Below the pieces are notes generated by a model. That model did not search any database, had not been told where the DNA came from, and saw only the letters and a program-made list of their open reading frames with translations. From assembly GCA_028753945.1 (NCBI GenBank), contig JAPNXP010000018.1:1954001-2018000 (forward strand): 64,000 nt of DNA, given 5' to 3'. This document shows positions 36,411 through 48,993 of the stretch, piece by piece. The number at the start of each line of letters is the position of its first letter. Position 1 is the first letter of the stretch. The translations under genes were made by a program, and so were the position numbers. Source of the DNA: Hexactinellida sp. DTS-2022 (taxonomy: Eukaryota; Porifera; Hexactinellida).

Positions 36411-37850
36411 CTAATTAATGCTAAATCTGTAAGCAACTCCTTTCAGGAATTCGAGCGGCGGTCTATTTAGATACCCCTGTACTAAATTTGTTAGTGCGTC
36501 TTCATTGGCTCTATTCTTCAATCGCTTAACGGGTTTTTCTCCACCAATATACTTAGCCTGTTTAGCTTCTACTAAACCTTGCTCACGTTTCAGCGCACTA
36601 ATGAATCTCCATATACTCGGATGGTGGCAGCCAATTGTTGCATTATAAGAGCGATGCCAGGCTTCGATTGCGTTAGTTGTACTCGGGATTCCAATTGGAG
36701 CTTCATGATGGTGATTCCACATCTCAATCGGAAAGAGTGGGGTTATTGTCCTCCCCCAGGCAATGTGCGGCCCACATACGTTTTCTCAAAATATAGAGCA
36801 AGCTCGGTAGCCTCAGGGATATTAAGCTGCTCAATAACCTGTGGGAATAGCTCAGGAACATCAAATGGCGATGCAAACGCTAATGCTGGCAGCATGCGAA
36901 GGCGAAGAGCAAGGTCTTCATCTTGCATATAATCAGCCTGTAGACCAACCTCTTGGATCTTGCGCCATATGTTTTGAGTTAGGTGAAAGAAACATCCTTT
37001 GACATTCGTAAGAGGCCACTCCAACTCAAAACTATTAATTGCTGCCAATTCAAAGTCCATGATCATATGTGTTGGCTGAGCTGTTGGACAAAGAAGGTGG
37101 ATCTGTTCCCACATCCTGGTATAAGTTGCTTCTGTCTTGTTAGGCAGAAGAACAAAGAGGCTCGGTAGAAGGTGTCCGTCTTGAAGAGGATTAGGACCAC
37201 CACGAAGTCCATGTATAGTGTAGACTTGGGAAAAAGCGAGGGAGCGGTTTTGAATGTTCCATCTGCCAACCATATATGAGAGGCATTCAGCATCTCGACA
37301 TTTCGCTGAGTCCCGAAAATGATTATACGCTGAGTATTAGGTCCAGAATCATAGAGCAGGAAGTTCTCTCCCTTTGCCGTCATCTGATATACTGGTGGAA
37401 CGACTAATTCATCAAGGCTCTCAGGTTGGACTGGTGCTGCATCTATAGTCTGTCTCTCGCGTCTGATAGTGCGTTTTAAACTATCAAGCTTTGTAGCTTT
37501 ATGACAGTTGATTCCGTTGCTGTATCTAAGCTATCCCCAATAATGTGGTGAGTGGTATCATTTGTGTCTCGAGCTTTTCTCTTCACTCCCGCCTTCAGTA
37601 CAATACACTCAATTTGCTGCTCGTCCGGTTCATGCAGATGTTCACCTGTTCGTTTGACAATTGCCATACCATTGGTGTGAACTCTGGCCTTACATAATCC
37701 TCTCCTCTCACACTGCCAGTGAGTTGTGTCTCCTATGATTCTCTGTCTGTCATAAACAAAGCCACCTTCTATCAACTTGTACCTTTCTTTATTACTCTTG
37801 CTTGACCTGATCAGCCGAAATTGTTGTGGTAATGGGTCAGCCATGAACAA
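36411..37850 (-). pseudogene. FLYWCH-MULE transposase of the large element, broken
   Basis: It starts at 37850 (MFMADPLPQQF) with a FLYWCH-type finger (YDRQRIIGDTTHWQC, then GLCKARVHTNGMAIV and GEHLHEP). The MULE core follows: WLADGTFKTAPSLF (first Asp), LLPNKTEATYTRMWEQIH, MIMDFELAAINSF (second Asp), CFFHLTQNIWRKIQ and TTNAIEAWHRSYNA (catalytic Glu with the N-x-x-E-x-W-H motif). Frameshifts near 37490, 37220 and 36745 break it into four frames. Otherwise all motifs remain, so the copy died fairly recently. Stop near 36411. No RING or OTU domain is attached, unlike the other two transposase families in the window. Confidence 0.9.
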
Positions 37851-37859
37851 TTAATAGAT

Positions 37860-38230
37860 TTATTGGAAAGTTATTTCCCTTGCTTTTATAACCTAAAACT
37901 TCTTGTTATTGTCAACACAATTGATACTAGAAGTCATGCTCTCGTAAATTCAAAGGCTTTAAAAATTAATTTCTCACACATCAAGTCAGCTGTTTTAAAG
38001 TTCTGAAGATTCAAGATAGAACTAGTTGTTTGATCTTAATTAATCAATAATATAATTTCTCTTTATATCTCAATTTTTATAGAAACGAGCCTTCTGTCTT
38101 TTCTGTCTTGGTAGCTTTGTGACGGATTACTCATCCCGTCATCCGCTTACGTATAAATATAAACTATATAAACTATGTAAGCTTACATAGTTTATATTTG
38201 AAGATAACAACATAAAAATTTCGTAATCAA
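37860..38230. other. MULE 5' noncoding, nothing recognised
   Basis: AT-rich DNA upstream of the transposase start, with an inverted pair aactatgtaagctt / aagcttacatagtt at about 38170-38193. No other feature. Confidence 0.4.
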
Positions 38231-41200
38231 CTTTTTACTGTGCCGACTATACTATAGTATAGTGGCCCAGTATTAGAATCACTGCCTTTATTATTATTAT
38301 TTTTACTGTGCCGACTATACTATAGTATAGTGGCCCAGTATTAGAATCACTGCCTTTATTATTACTGTGCCGACTATACTATAGTATAGTGGCCCAGTAT
38401 TAGAATCACTGCCTTTATTATTATTTTTATTATTATTATTATTTCTCCGTAGCAGGTGCCCTGGCCACACCTGTATACATAGAGGGCTGAAACTTGGCAT
38501 GTAGATTCGGAGTCGACGTCTAATTTGCACCTGGGGTTACGATTTTGTATTAACAAATTCTTTACACATCTTTAACACCTTTCAAAATTTGTCTGGTCCA
38601 TAACTCAAAAAATGTTTTACTAAACCCCAAAATTTTATTTCACATTTGGATTCGCCATAAAATTCTGCGTCTGATGGGAGAAGAAATTTTTCAATAAAGG
38701 GGTCAATTTCTGCCATAAATGGGGGTTGAAATTTCTTTGTTTACTGACACTTCAATTTCAGTAAAGTGTTAAATCTAATTCTATTGTTTCAACTTGTAAT
38801 AATTATATTGATTTAACTTGTTAAATCCTACTCTAGTGATTCAACTTGCGATAATTATATTGATTTAACTTATAAATTCCAGCTGGCTTCTATTTAATTT
38901 TAGTATTACTATACAATTGATTAAATTAAATAATATAATATAAGGAATTTGTTGACTCAACTCAACCAACCATGGATAACATTGCTAAAATAAATAACTA
39001 ATAATATAATTTATTATCAATACATAATGAATGAATGGCATTAAACTCAAGATGGTTTATGATAGAAACAAACTTCAAATTTATCTCCCGTCCTTGTGGC
39101 TCGGATCAATTAACAAATGGATCATGACACCTTGAGGCGTTGATGACTTGGCGAAAAAAAATCCAAAATTGCAGATGTGCTGACAGCATGTTCTTTTGGA
39201 GGCACTATCAATAACCCACCAACAAAATATAGTGCCACCAAAGGAACATGCGTCGGCACAGCTGCAATTTTGGATTTTATTATTTACTGTGCCGACACAG
39301 TATCTAATCTTACTGCCTTTATTATTATGTCCCCGTAGACGGTGCCCTGGCCACACCTGTATACATTGAGGGCTGAAACTTGGCATGTAGGTTCGGAATG
39401 ACCGTCTAATTTGCACCTGGGGTTACGATTTTTGAACAAATAATTTTAACACCTATTTAAACTAATTATGGTTATTACATGAAATCATACCTTGTGAATT
39501 TGATAAAATTTTCATATTGGATAGCTAATTTAATTCTACACCTTTTGGAAAATAAAAAATGCTCAAATTACGTTAATTTTTGCCACAAATTGGGGTTTAA
39601 ATTTCTTTGTTTACTCACATTTCAGTTTCAGTAAAACTGTTAAATCTAATTCCATTGTTTCTACTTGTAATCAATATATTGATTAAACTTGTTAAATCTT
39701 ACACTATTGTTTAAACTTGCGACAATCATATTGATTCCACTTGTGAGATCGAGTAGGCTTCTATTTTCCAATTGAAAACTAAGATTCTGCATTCCATAAC
39801 AACGACAGATTATGTGATTATATTTATTTCTGCTTGGAATATTCTTGCACAATGGATACATGACATATTTAATTCTAATATATTCGCTCTGTGTTTAACT
39901 TATAGAGACGGTTCGAATTAGATTATTGGGGTTTTCGAGTGCGCTGAATTCAAATATTATAGTGAAATTGAATTTAAATTAATAATTATTGCAAAAAATT
40001 GAACTTCATTTATTTTGCTTTACATAATAATGGTGTTAAATTATTAATAAATTAATAATTATTTATACTGATTTGATAAATAGCATTAATCTCAGAGATT
40101 ATATAAGATAGAAACAATCTTCCAAATTATCAATTGATCATTATGCCATCTTGCACCTCTACAAATGTGTCTTGACACCTTGAGGTGTTGATGACATGGT
40201 AAAAAAATGTGTTTCACAATTTTGTGAATTATATACTTCAAATGGGTTGGTTGGAGTTGGGTGATCACCCAACACGCACATAAATAATGCTGAGTCTTCA
40301 GATATTATATTCTACTCAAACTTGAATATCTCTAAAATGAAGTGAGCTAAATGGAGACTTCCAACTTACTAAGGGTCACTGCCTTTTGAAACACCTTTCT
40401 GAAATAATTTAACACATCATAGTGATGATGACATGGTTAAAAAAATCCAAAATTGCAGCCTGCGCCGACAGCATGTTCCTTTAGAGGCACTATCAATACA
40501 CCACCAACAAAATATAGTGCCACCAAAGGAACATGCGTCGGCACAGGCTGCAATTTTGGATTTTTTTTACTGTGCCGACTATACTATAGTATAGTGGCCC
40601 AGTATTGGAATCACTGCCTTTATTATTACTGTGCCGACTATACTATAGTATAGTGGCCCAGTTCTAATCTTACTGCCTTGGTTAGTTATTATTATTATTA
40701 TTACTGTGCCGACTATACTATAGTATAGTGGCCCAGTATTGGTCTCAGTGCTTTGGTATATTATCCTTCCGTATCCTCTCCACAAAACAGAGTTTAATTA
40801 ACTAAGAGCCCAAATTTTCAGGATATGTGTCTCATGGGTTACAGATGTGTACCTGGGGTCACGATTTTTTATTACATTTCTTTGGACACATTTTTGCTCC
40901 TGTTTAATATTGAAACAGGAACAATAAATAGTACCCGAAAATTAAATTTATATGCATTCGATAGAGAATTAAATTCTACACCTTTTCACAGTGCACGAAT
41001 TTTCAAATTGTACTTAGTTTGTGCCACAATTGAGTTGCAAGTTTCCTTTGTTTACTAACACTTCAGTACAATTGCAATTGAAAGTGTTAAATCTAATTCT
41101 ATTGTTTCAACTCGTTATTATTATATTGATTCAACTTGTGAGATCGAGTAGGCTTCTATTTTCCAATTGAAAACTAAGATTCTACATTCCATAACAACGA

Positions 41201-42675
41201 CAGATTATGTGATTATATTTCCTTCTGCAAGAATACTCTTACACTGTTAATATACTGACGTAATTAATAATAATTAATTAAGTCAGTATATGACTTATAT
41301 AGATGCTCCCAATTTGTTTATTAGGGGTTATCGAGTGTGCGGAATTGAAATTTGATAGCCAAATTAATTAATTAATTATTTATGACAAAATAATTAAACT
41401 TAATAAATATAAGTTGACATTGAAATTGGTGTTATATTATAAATATTATTAATAATTATTTATACTAATTAATTAAATATCATAAATCTCAGAGATCATA
41501 GAAGATAGAATCAAACTTTCAATTTATCAATTGGTCCTCATGGCACGTGCCACCTATACAAGTGGGTCTTGACACCTTGAGGTGATGATGACATCGTTAA
41601 AAAAATGTGTTTTTACAATTTTGCTAATTCGATATTCAAAATAGGTTAGTTGATGTTGGGTGCTGACCCAACACTCACATAAAAAATGCTGAGTCATTAG
41701 CTATTATATTCCACTCAAACTTGAATATCTCTAAAATTAAGTGAACTAAATGGAAACTTCCACCACTCTAAGGGTCGTAGCATTCTGAAACACCTTTCTG
41801 AAATAATTTAACACCTTTATAGTGATGATGAATTGGCGAAAAAAAATCCAAAATTGCAGCTGTGCCGACAGCATGTTTCTTTGGAGGCACTATCAATATA
41901 CTACCAACAAAATATAGTGCCACCAAAGGAGCATGCGTCGGCACAGGCTGCAATTTTGGATTTTTATTATTCTTCCGTAGCCACTCCACAGAACAGAGTT
42001 TTATCAACTAAGAGCTCAAATTTTTTTGATGGGTGTCTCATGGATTACAGATGTGCACCTGGGATTACGATTTTTTATTAACAAATTTCGGACTTTTTTT
42101 GACACCTTTCAAATTTTGTCTGGTCCATAACTCAAAAATTGTTTTACTAAACCCCCAAATTTTATTTCACATTTGGATTCGCCATAAAATTTTGCGTCTG
42201 ATGGGAGAAGAAGTTTTTCAATAAAGGGGTCAATTTCTGCCATAAATGGGGGTTGAAATTTCTTTGTTTACTCACACTTCAATTTCATTAAAGTGTTAAA
42301 TCTAATTCTATTGTTTCAACTTGTAATAATTATATTGATTTAACTTGTTAAATCCTACTCTAGTGATTCAACTTGCGATAATTATATTGATTTAACTTAT
42401 AAATTCCAGCTGGCTTCTATTTAATTATAGTATTACTATACAATTGATTAAATTAAATAATATAATGTAAGGAATTTGTTGACTCAACTCAACCAACCAT
42501 GGATAACATTGCTAAAATAAATAACTAATAATATAACTTATTATCAATACATAATGAATGAATGGCATTAAACTAAAGATGGTTTATGATAGAACCGTTA
42601 AGATTTTACATTCCACAACAACGACAGATTAAGTGATTATATTTATTTCGGCGAGAATATTCTTGCACAATTAAT

Positions 42676-43418
42676 CAGGCTTGGGGTCAAATACATTCAA
42701 ATGTATTTAAATACAATACAAATACTTTTCAAAATGTATTTAAATACAATACAATTACTTTGGAAATAATTACAAAAGTATTTAAATACTTACAAATACT
42801 TTCCGAAAGTATTTAAATACTTTACAAATACTACTACAAACAATCAAGTTCTAAATGCAGTAAAAAATTAAATAAGGATAGCTATATGTAGTTTACCTAC
42901 ACCAGGCGTGCCCAAATCGATTTTAATTTCGGGACACATTGGTTTCCTTAAATATTTAGGTGGTCCAAAAAGGCCAATTGCTAAATTTCAGATATATTTA
43001 GGGAGAGATAGGTTGGGGTATCCAAAACGAAAATGGAACAGAAATGGTTAAGAAACACATCTAAAATCATGACAGACTACATAAAATGATCAAAATATTA
43101 ACCGGATTAAATTTTACGCGGGCAGTATGTTGGGCACCCCTGACCTACACGGTAGAATAGATGGAAGTGAATATACACTACTAGTAACTAATACAAGTTC
43201 AATATTATTTCCTAATACTATGCCGACTGCCTAGTGTTGTTGAAAATAAAGTATTTGAATGTATTTGAACAAAATACAAATACATTTCAAAAGTATTTAA
43301 TTACAATACAAATACTTTCACAAGAATATAAAAAGTATTTAAATACATCTCAAATACATGGGAAATGTATTTAAAATACATCAAATACAAAATACATTTG
43401 TATTTGACCCCAACCCTG
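42676..43418. mobile_element. hAT miniature element rich in aaatac repeats (743 bp)
   Basis: The ends caggcttggggtcaaatac and gtatttgaccccaaccctg are inverted. The exact 8-bp TSD caattaat lies at 42668-42675 and 43419-43426. The arms are filled with aaatacaatacaaatac words. It contains a second hAT element. Confidence 0.92.
42903..43142. mobile_element. hAT miniature element nested in 42676-43418 (240 bp)
   Basis: The ends caggcgtgcccaaat and ttgggcacccctg carry the exact 8-bp TSD acctacac (42895-42902 and 43143-43150). It is younger than its host element. Confidence 0.92.
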
Positions 43419-44325
43419 CAATTAATGTACTGACTTAATTAATTATAATTAATTCATTTTGTATTTAACTTATAGACGGTTCCAAATAGATTATTGGGGT
43501 TATCGAGTGCGTGGAATTCAAATATTATAGTGAAATTCAATTTAAATTAATAATAATTGCAAATAATTGAACTTAATTTATTTTGCTGTATATAATAATG
43601 GTGTTAAATAATAAATAAATAAATTAAATATTTATACTAATAAGCTAAATTTCATTAATCTCAGAGATGATACAAGATAGAAACAAACTTTCAATTTATC
43701 AATTGGTCCTTATGCCAGGTACCACCTATACAAGTGGGTCTTGACACCTTGAGGTGATTATGACATCGTCAAAAAAATGTATTTTTACAATTTTGTTAAT
43801 TCGATATTTAAAATGGGTTAGTTGATGTTGGGTGATGACCCAACACTCACATAAAAAATGCTGAGTCATCAGCTATTATATTCTACTCAAACTTGAATAT
43901 CTCTAAAATTATATGAACTAAATGGAAACTTCCACCACTCTAAGGGTCGATGCCTTCTGTAACACCTTTTTGAAATAATTTAACACCTTCATAGTGATGA
44001 TGACATGGCGAAAAAAAATCCAAAATTGCAGCCTGCGCCGACAGCATGTTCTTTTGGAGGCACTATCAATAAACAACCAACAAAATATAGTGCCACCAAA
44101 GGAACATGCGTCGGCACAGGCTGCAATTTTGGATTTTTTTATTATTATTTTTATTATTTCTCCGTAGACGGTACCCTGCCCTCACCTTTATACATTAAGG
44201 GCTAAAACTTGACATGTAGGTGCGGAGTGACCGTCTAATTTGCACCTGGTGTTACGATTTCCGTTCAAAATTTCTTAACACCTATTTAATCTAATTAAAC
44301 CTCATAACATTAAATAATAAATAGT

Positions 44326-45053
44326 ACGAGTGTTATCTTAGCGGCGGATTCATCGGCGGATTCGCAGACCTCACGTTTATGCTAATAACTCAAAAAGTTT
44401 ACCCTGTACGTGAATTTTTTTTACATCAGCGGAAAGATGAAAGTTGTGACAACCCATATATAATCCCAAAATGTCAAAATTCCTTAAGATGACTCAGCAA
44501 TTTTCGCTCAAATTTAGACCTCGGTTTTTCCATAATAACTCAAAAATTATGCATCAAATCAAATTTTCCTATTAATCACATGTCTATCTCACCTATGACT
44601 ACCTGTCATGCAAATTTCAAAAGAAAATATTCATTTTCGAAAAAATATTATTAACACAAATTTCACTAAAATAAATTTTACGATCTTATCGGCGGATTCG
44701 CAGACCTCACGTTTATGCTAATAACTCAAAAAGTTTACCCTGTACGTGAATTTTTTTTACATCAGCGGAAAGATGAAAGTTGTGACAACCCATATATAAT
44801 CCCAAAATGTCAAAATTCCTTAAGATGACTCAGCAATTTTCGCTCAAATTTAGACCTCGGTTTTTCCATAATAACTCAAAAATTATGCATCAAATCAAAT
44901 TTTCCTTATAATCACATGTCTATCTCACCTCTGACTACCTGTCATGCATATTTCAAAACAAAATATTCATTTTCGAAAAAAATATTATGAACATAAATTT
45001 CACTAAAATCGGCTTACAATGATGATTTCCAATATCCATAATGTTGGATATGT
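44326..45053. repeat. left terminal inverted repeat of OTU element, duplicated
   Basis: A segment of about 336 bp starting tcggcggattcgcagacctc occurs twice in tandem, at 44353 and at 44689. Only one copy exists at the right end (50240-50651, inverted). The two left copies are almost identical, so the duplication is recent or maintained by conversion. Confidence 0.92.
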
Positions 45054-45775
45054 TGTCATCTAATAATACTATTGATAAGAATGTATTTGATTTGCGTCAC
45101 AGTGTTCACAGGAATTAAAGTTTTTGGTACCTCTGAAGAATAATTAATGACTGCATTCCTAATTATATCAGGATTAGTGATTACTTTCTGTAAACAACCT
45201 TACATATTACAAACAACTTCATATACAAATATATTTTGGAATGCAATATCATTTTAAGAGAATAGAATCAGACATATAAACAATATTATGGTTAATACAA
45301 CAATGTTAGGTATTTTAAGCATCTCCAGTTTTTCCATTTCCATAATCTGCGTAACTTCTATCTGAATGATCTTACTTGTGGCCATGTTCCTTCTCTCCAA
45401 ATATACGTATTTGCCTTTAAAAAGAGGGTGAATCTCATATAAATGTAAAGCAACATATTATCTCAGAATATGGCTTACCAACGAGTGCATGTTATTAAAA
45501 TGGTGACAAATATTAGTAATGCTTTATATAGAAAGATCGAGATAACCAAAGTTATTCTAAAAAAGTAAGAGAACTACTTAGTAGAACATGGAAATATAGA
45601 GAGAACTAGTTTATTGGTTTAGGATTTAACACATTAATGATAATATGCATGAATTCCTTTCACTGATACGATATTAAAAGGGCGCCATTAAATATAACAG
45701 GATAGTACATCTACAAATTGTGGTAAAACTATTGCAACTCTTCTAAAACTCTGCCTTGTTCAATTTAAAAAATAA

Positions 45776-48700
45776 TTAACTATTATTTTCGAATTTAACA
45801 GAAATAATAGGTTCATAATGATTCCCAATATTTCGTATATATATTCCATTTGGGGTTGGCGCCTTCATTAACTCTTCAAAAGTTGATCCATTCCCTGAAA
45901 ATCCAATCCAACGTGTTCCCAACGGACCCAAGAATACCCAGATATCTATATTAAATAACAAAGCAGTTGCAAAGAGTTCAAGATCAGTAGCCCATTTCCC
46001 ACTCTTCCTCATTCCTGTTTTGTTGACCCAGTCTTGTACATTTCGATAATTACCCTGCGTATAAACATATTTTGTGCGTAAATATTTATTGCAACTCATA
46101 CTTAGGTCACCTAGCATATTATCAATTATTAGCTCCCTAAACTCTGCATGGAAATCTTGACTACCAGTGATGAGATAAGAAATTGTCGAGAAATAGCAAT
46201 TTCCATCGCCAATTATATATTGAGTCAAGTTTGGCGAATAAGTAAATAAACTTTCTTCATTATCTACAATATCATTATAGGAGTACGGTAACTCCTCGCG
46301 AAAGTGAAACTTCCACTTTTTACATGTAGAAATCTGCCAGTCTGTATGTGGCGGACTAAAGCTTGGTAGTACATATCGTATTAGCCCCGTCTCAACTATT
46401 TCCTCATCTGTAATTATAGAGGCCACTCGCATTACCTTTGATGCAGTTTGCGTACGTAAACTAGATAACTTTTCGCATTTTCGTGGGACAAATTTACGCT
46501 TAATTTTACATACTTTATTTTTCTTCTCAACTTTTTTCTTCTTAAATGTTTGAAATTCATATGATTTAGGTTGTAAATAACCGCAATACACTTTCTTTTT
46601 TCGTGACCATTCTTCAACACTTTCCTCTTCCAAACTATTTCTTACTCTTTTATGACCTTTAAATACCTTATTCGCTCGCGGGTGAAAGGCAAATTGAAAC
46701 GCTGATAACCTACTTACTATACCAGGATATAACAATTGTATCAAATCTCCAGGCCTCAAATTAGTTTTGGATTCCAAAATATTTAACTTAACAATACGCA
46801 TCCAATTCTCCACAATAGCGTTGCTAAAGATGCTAGTCTTGTTCTTATCCTCTACACTAATAGGTCCTAAGATTATTCCACTCCACAAAGGTAATATAGG
46901 TAGGTAGAATGTTAACAAGTATTCTATAAGCTCAGGATTATAACAAGGATTTGGATCTGCATTTTTTCCTGGATTATTGTTGATCCAAGATTTGCAATTT
47001 TTTGCAATATTTACAAAATGTTTGCCGAAAGGGGATTTTTCTCTGTATGTTTTACTATCCTTGTTATCACTAGCAATATTATTATCGTCCATATGTTCTT
47101 CCACCAAAGATTCATTAGTCTCTGAGGAGTTTACGGAATCATTAGTAATGAATGTTTCTAGCAAATGAGTATGTGTCTTTACTATTGCACTTAAAGAACT
47201 ACTCATAAATACAATGCATAAAGATTGGAATAAATTACTGATACTTGTCATTTCAACAGCGCGTACAATAAATCCGATACAATGTAAAAACAGTTTTCTC
47301 ACTTCTTTTTGTAGTTTAAATTTTTTATTTATATGAAATCCTATGCTGTGCATTAAATGAGCCGAACATAAGTGAAGAATTACTTTAAAGTCCGTCTCAT
47401 TAACTGCAGAATTTACATCTATCATATTCCAACACTTATGGAGATAAGTATCTATATCACACTTGAGAAAAATACTACAAGAACTGTGAATCAAAACCCA
47501 GCTGAAATCTATTTCAACTTGTGAAATGTTTAGATCGCCCAGTATTTTCTTTGCATCAAGGGACCATTTGTGCAAAAAATAACTTATTTCAGCACTGGTG
47601 TGTCCTGAACTAATCATTTCTGCTAGTGGAATTGGACTAGTGGAGTAAGTAGGATGTTTTACAGTAAGAGCGTAATAGAATACTTTCTTTAGTGAGTGTT
47701 CTATTTTCCTAACAATTGATCCTGTGGCATCCAAGTGAAGAACAATTCTTGTATCTTTAAACAATTTCAATATTTTGATTTGATCTTCAGTGTACATATG
47801 TACAATAAAAGGATTATGACTTAGTGACTGTATGTAACCTCTAACATGAAGACCAATAACACTATTTCTATAATACTGTTGTAAGCTAATTAACTCAGTC
47901 CAGTTATCATTAGAATACCTCTGTAAACTAGACAAATCAAATTTAGCTTTTCGCAGGACTGCAGAACTTCTAACCTTATTTAGGTTACCATAATTAAGTG
48001 CTAAGTTTGTGTTCTCTACAGAATCAAATTGATCATAGAAATAAGCATTTACAGATGTATCTGCTACCCCTCTGGCTACTTCTAACCTATGCGAATGTGA
48101 TAAATTTCGTGAGTGCACAGTTGTATTATCGAAATGCTGTTCAGATAAAGTTCCATAAGTTACATACTCCACAATAATATTATCACCAATTTTACACTCC
48201 AACGGCTCTTTCTTTATTACAAATGTAAATTCAAAACAATCTTTAAACTTACACGCTGCTTTAGCTCTAAAAAAACAGCTATTTTGTTTTCTACTACTAA
48301 GTTTATTAACCTTTTTGTATAGAAAAGAAAGAACACATACAAAATTTCCCTCCATTTTTGAACTAAATAAATTGGTCCAATCTTTAGAAAATACTACAGA
48401 GTCTCCATGAATTAGTGTAATACTTTTCCATTCCATTCCACTTAGCAAAAATTCACCACAGATTTCCTCACTAAACATGGATTGTTCAACTATGACTTCA
48501 TTACCCAGAGTACTGTCATCTACTGATGGCACTAGCAATTTGGACTCAGGGATATTAGAGGTAATAACAATTTCAGGTTGCGGGTCATCGGTAGATGACA
48601 ATATCGGGACTTGTTGATTTGAAGAAGAAGAAGAGGTATGATGCAATTTTAGACAGAGAGATTCATGAAATGAGCTTAAAGTATCTGAACTTTCTCGACA

Positions 48701-48964
48701 GGCTAGAATAAAGCTAGTGAATAAATCTAGTTGTTGGACTGTGATAGCTATATATGATTTCCCAAATAGGTCTAATATCCTACAACTAATGTTTTCAACT
48801 AAAATCCATGCTTCCACTAAGTTACAATTTCGCCTGATTAGTCGAATCCATTGCATTGACTCCATTAGACAGCAACTAAAGTTTTTCGACTGGTCGTGGA
48901 GTTTGTCATCCACTAGCATGAACTCACCACTAACAAGCGGACACTCTAAGCTGAAAAATTTCAT
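45776..48964 (-). CDS. DDE-type transposase with C-terminal OTU cysteine protease (ORF2, 1,062 aa)
   Basis: An uninterrupted frame of 1,062 codons and the main gene of the element. The catalytic core is suggested by IVLHLDATGSIVRK (D412), SQVEIDFSWVLIHS (D486), HLCSAHLM (C533, H536) and SNAIVENWMRIVK (E719). This order matches the Asp, Asp, Cys/His, Glu layout of MULE-type transposases. Residues about 785-835 form a Lys/Arg-rich linker, probably a nuclear signal. Residues about 915-1055 form an OTU domain: GDGNCYF (catalytic C923), WATDLELFATALLFN, and GNHYEPII (catalytic H1049). OTU domains are deubiquitinating or related cysteine proteases; its role in transposition is unknown. Coding sense extends upstream of the first ATG (frame begins with FVNCNNSLWLDA), so ORF1 and ORF2 were probably one protein. 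A homologous decayed gene surrounds the host MULE. Confidence 0.85.
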   Translation of the reverse strand: MKFFSLECPLVSGEFMLVDDKLHDQSKNFSCCLMESMQWIRLIRRNCNLVEAWILVENISCRILDLFGKSYIAITVQQLDLFTSFILACRESSDTLSSFHESLCLKLHHTSSSSSNQQVPILSSTDDPQPEIVITSNIPESKLLVPSVDDSTLGNEVIVEQSMFSEEICGEFLLSGMEWKSITLIHGDSVVFSKDWTNLFSSKMEGNFVCVLSFLYKKVNKLSSRKQNSCFFRAKAACKFKDCFEFTFVIKKEPLECKIGDNIIVEYVTYGTLSEQHFDNTTVHSRNLSHSHRLEVARGVADTSVNAYFYDQFDSVENTNLALNYGNLNKVRSSAVLRKAKFDLSSLQRYSNDNWTELISLQQYYRNSVIGLHVRGYIQSLSHNPFIVHMYTEDQIKILKLFKDTRIVLHLDATGSIVRKIEHSLKKVFYYALTVKHPTYSTSPIPLAEMISSGHTSAEISYFLHKWSLDAKKILGDLNISQVEIDFSWVLIHSSCSIFLKCDIDTYLHKCWNMIDVNSAVNETDFKVILHLCSAHLMHSIGFHINKKFKLQKEVRKLFLHCIGFIVRAVEMTSISNLFQSLCIVFMSSSLSAIVKTHTHLLETFITNDSVNSSETNESLVEEHMDDNNIASDNKDSKTYREKSPFGKHFVNIAKNCKSWINNNPGKNADPNPCYNPELIEYLLTFYLPILPLWSGIILGPISVEDKNKTSIFSNAIVENWMRIVKLNILESKTNLRPGDLIQLLYPGIVSRLSAFQFAFHPRANKVFKGHKRVRNSLEEESVEEWSRKKKVYCGYLQPKSYEFQTFKKKKVEKKNKVCKIKRKFVPRKCEKLSSLRTQTASKVMRVASIITDEEIVETGLIRYVLPSFSPPHTDWQISTCKKWKFHFREELPYSYNDIVDNEESLFTYSPNLTQYIIGDGNCYFSTISYLITGSQDFHAEFRELIIDNMLGDLSMSCNKYLRTKYVYTQGNYRNVQDWVNKTGMRKSGKWATDLELFATALLFNIDIWVFLGPLGTRWIGFSGNGSTFEELMKAPTPNGIYIRNIGNHYEPIISVKFENNS

Positions 48965-48993
48965 TGCATCTAACCATAGACTATTATTACAGT

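Larger units (their letters stand above)
38236..44316 (+). repeat. dispersed-repeat array (left block of MULE interior)
   Basis: Related units of about 1.2-2 kb in the same orientation. Each has a segment with agggctgaaacttggcatgt and gtctaatttgcacctggggt, an AT-rich middle (ttgatttaacttgttaaatc, tggataacattgctaaaata), a segment gacaccttgaggcgttgatg, and then a palindromic miniature element of about 125 bp. The palindromic element (aatccaaaattgcag.. to ..ctgcaattttggatt, core atgttcctttggaggcacta) is present at 39155-39278, 40438-40567, 41839-41967 and 44010-44140. The 18-bp palindrome ACTATACTATAGTATAGT is at 38246, 38314, 38373, 40578, 40637 and 40712. No gene; short frames with ACSFGGTI-like peptides are read-through of the palindromic element. 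Confidence 0.85.

Noticed and set aside
41833-42081. Recurring short frames with PTACSFGGTI / KEHASAQAAILDF peptides across the arrays
   Set aside because: Translations of the palindromic miniature element in different copies and orientations, not a gene family.
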